From Candidatus Gastranaerophilales bacterium (GTDB lineage Bacteria; Cyanobacteriota; Vampirovibrionia; Gastranaerophilales; Gastranaerophilaceae), in contig JAJQFK010000038.1 in the NCBI GenBank assembly GCA_021201175.1, positions 1-5,190 on the forward strand: a DNA stretch of 5,190 nt. Reading direction: 5' to 3'. Shown piece after piece: positions 5,078 through 5,190 of this stretch. Each line of letters begins with the position of its first letter. Within the stretch, counting starts at the first letter, position 1. The translations under genes and the position numbers were made by a program. The notes beneath the pieces are model-generated. The model was not told the origin of the DNA. It saw only the letters and a list, made by a program, of their open reading frames with translations, and did no database searches.

Positions 5078-5190
5078 GAATTTTAAAGGCGATAGATTTA
5101 AAAATATTTGATGATAACAAAATACGCTTTTACTTTGAGGAGGGTTCAGAACAGTGGTAGTTGTCCATATTCGAGATTTTCTCTATTCTT
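5076..5190 (+). pseudogene. Broken 5' end of a BRO-N/DinD-like (phage antirepressor-type) gene
   Basis: From 5080 one frame reads ILKAIDLKIF, then DDNKIRFYFEEGSEQW, an amber TAG (5158-5160), then LSIFEIFSIL to the window edge. The pattern 'F-(D/E)-(D/N)-(K/N)-x-I-R ... E-x-W-(Y/F)-(F/L)-S-(I/V)-x-(D/E)-(I/V)' is how BRO-N/DinD-type proteins commonly begin, and the TAG falls where they usually have an aromatic residue. That frame has no start codon. The ATG at 5076 is one base out of register, and removing one T from the run at 5081-5084 would give MNLKAIDLKIF and continue correctly. Two lesions in about 28 codons point to a decayed gene. Such domains are typical of phage and mobile-element regulators. 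TAG recoding is less likely, since the phosphoesterase in this window ends with TAG. The family call rests on a short stretch. Confidence 0.4.

Noticed and set aside
5154..5190. GTG start nine bases after GAGGAGGG, reading MVVVHIRDFLYS
   Set aside because: The apparent ribosome site is explained as Glu-Glu-Gly codons of the BRO-N-like frame, and the short GTG frame resembles nothing. It cannot be fully excluded because the window ends here.
5111..5190. ATG open frame to the window edge, MITKYAFTLRRVQNSGSC...
   Set aside because: It has no ribosome site, and the overlapping frame that begins KIFDDNKIRF is far more protein-like.

Overview
The window is AT-rich, densely coded bacterial chromosome. 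It most resembles gut Gastranaerophilales (Melainabacteria/Vampirovibrionia, non-photosynthetic relatives of cyanobacteria). Three things suggest this: very A/T-biased codon use; a large predicted membrane protein with a short N-terminal 'NVSFKG' motif, which I associate with that group; and a small exported protein whose mature part begins 'YIDNQYMTTEQFL'. This placement is an impression from sequence style, not a search result.

Layout. 1-1646 (minus) is a long, C-terminally incomplete predicted membrane protein that runs off the left edge. 1647-1797 is a short AT-rich gap. 1814-2560 (minus) is a YfcE/MJ0936-type metallophosphoesterase; its intrinsic terminator begins inside its last codons. 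A 54-bp divergent gap carries a good promoter for ispG (2615-3670, plus), the [4Fe-4S] enzyme of the penultimate MEP-pathway step. A separate transcription unit follows: promoter 3674-3702, a 100-aa exported protein of unknown function (3729-4031) and a perfect 13-bp-stem terminator (4048-4086). 4087-4289 holds a short CAAACACAAACG repeat and a 12-bp palindrome. 4290-4742 (minus) is a 150-aa protein of unknown function with a CCxCGxxGC cysteine cluster.

The right end, 4743-5190, looks accessory. It contains an imperfect 105-bp inverted-repeat element (4852-4956), a second hairpin (4957-5003), an extended -10 promoter inside a dyad (5040-5077), and what I read as the 5' end of a broken BRO-N/DinD-like (phage antirepressor-type) gene. 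That gene has a probable one-base frameshift just after its ATG and an in-frame amber codon at 5158-5160.

The genes do not form one pathway. IspG is housekeeping isoprenoid metabolism and the phosphoesterase is a generic hydrolase. The other three intact genes have no assignable function. No rRNA, tRNA, CRISPR array or complete insertion sequence was seen, and I found no convincing new multi-gene system. The points most worth checking are the right-hand palindromic/pseudogene region, the CCxCGxxGC protein and the FKG-motif membrane protein.
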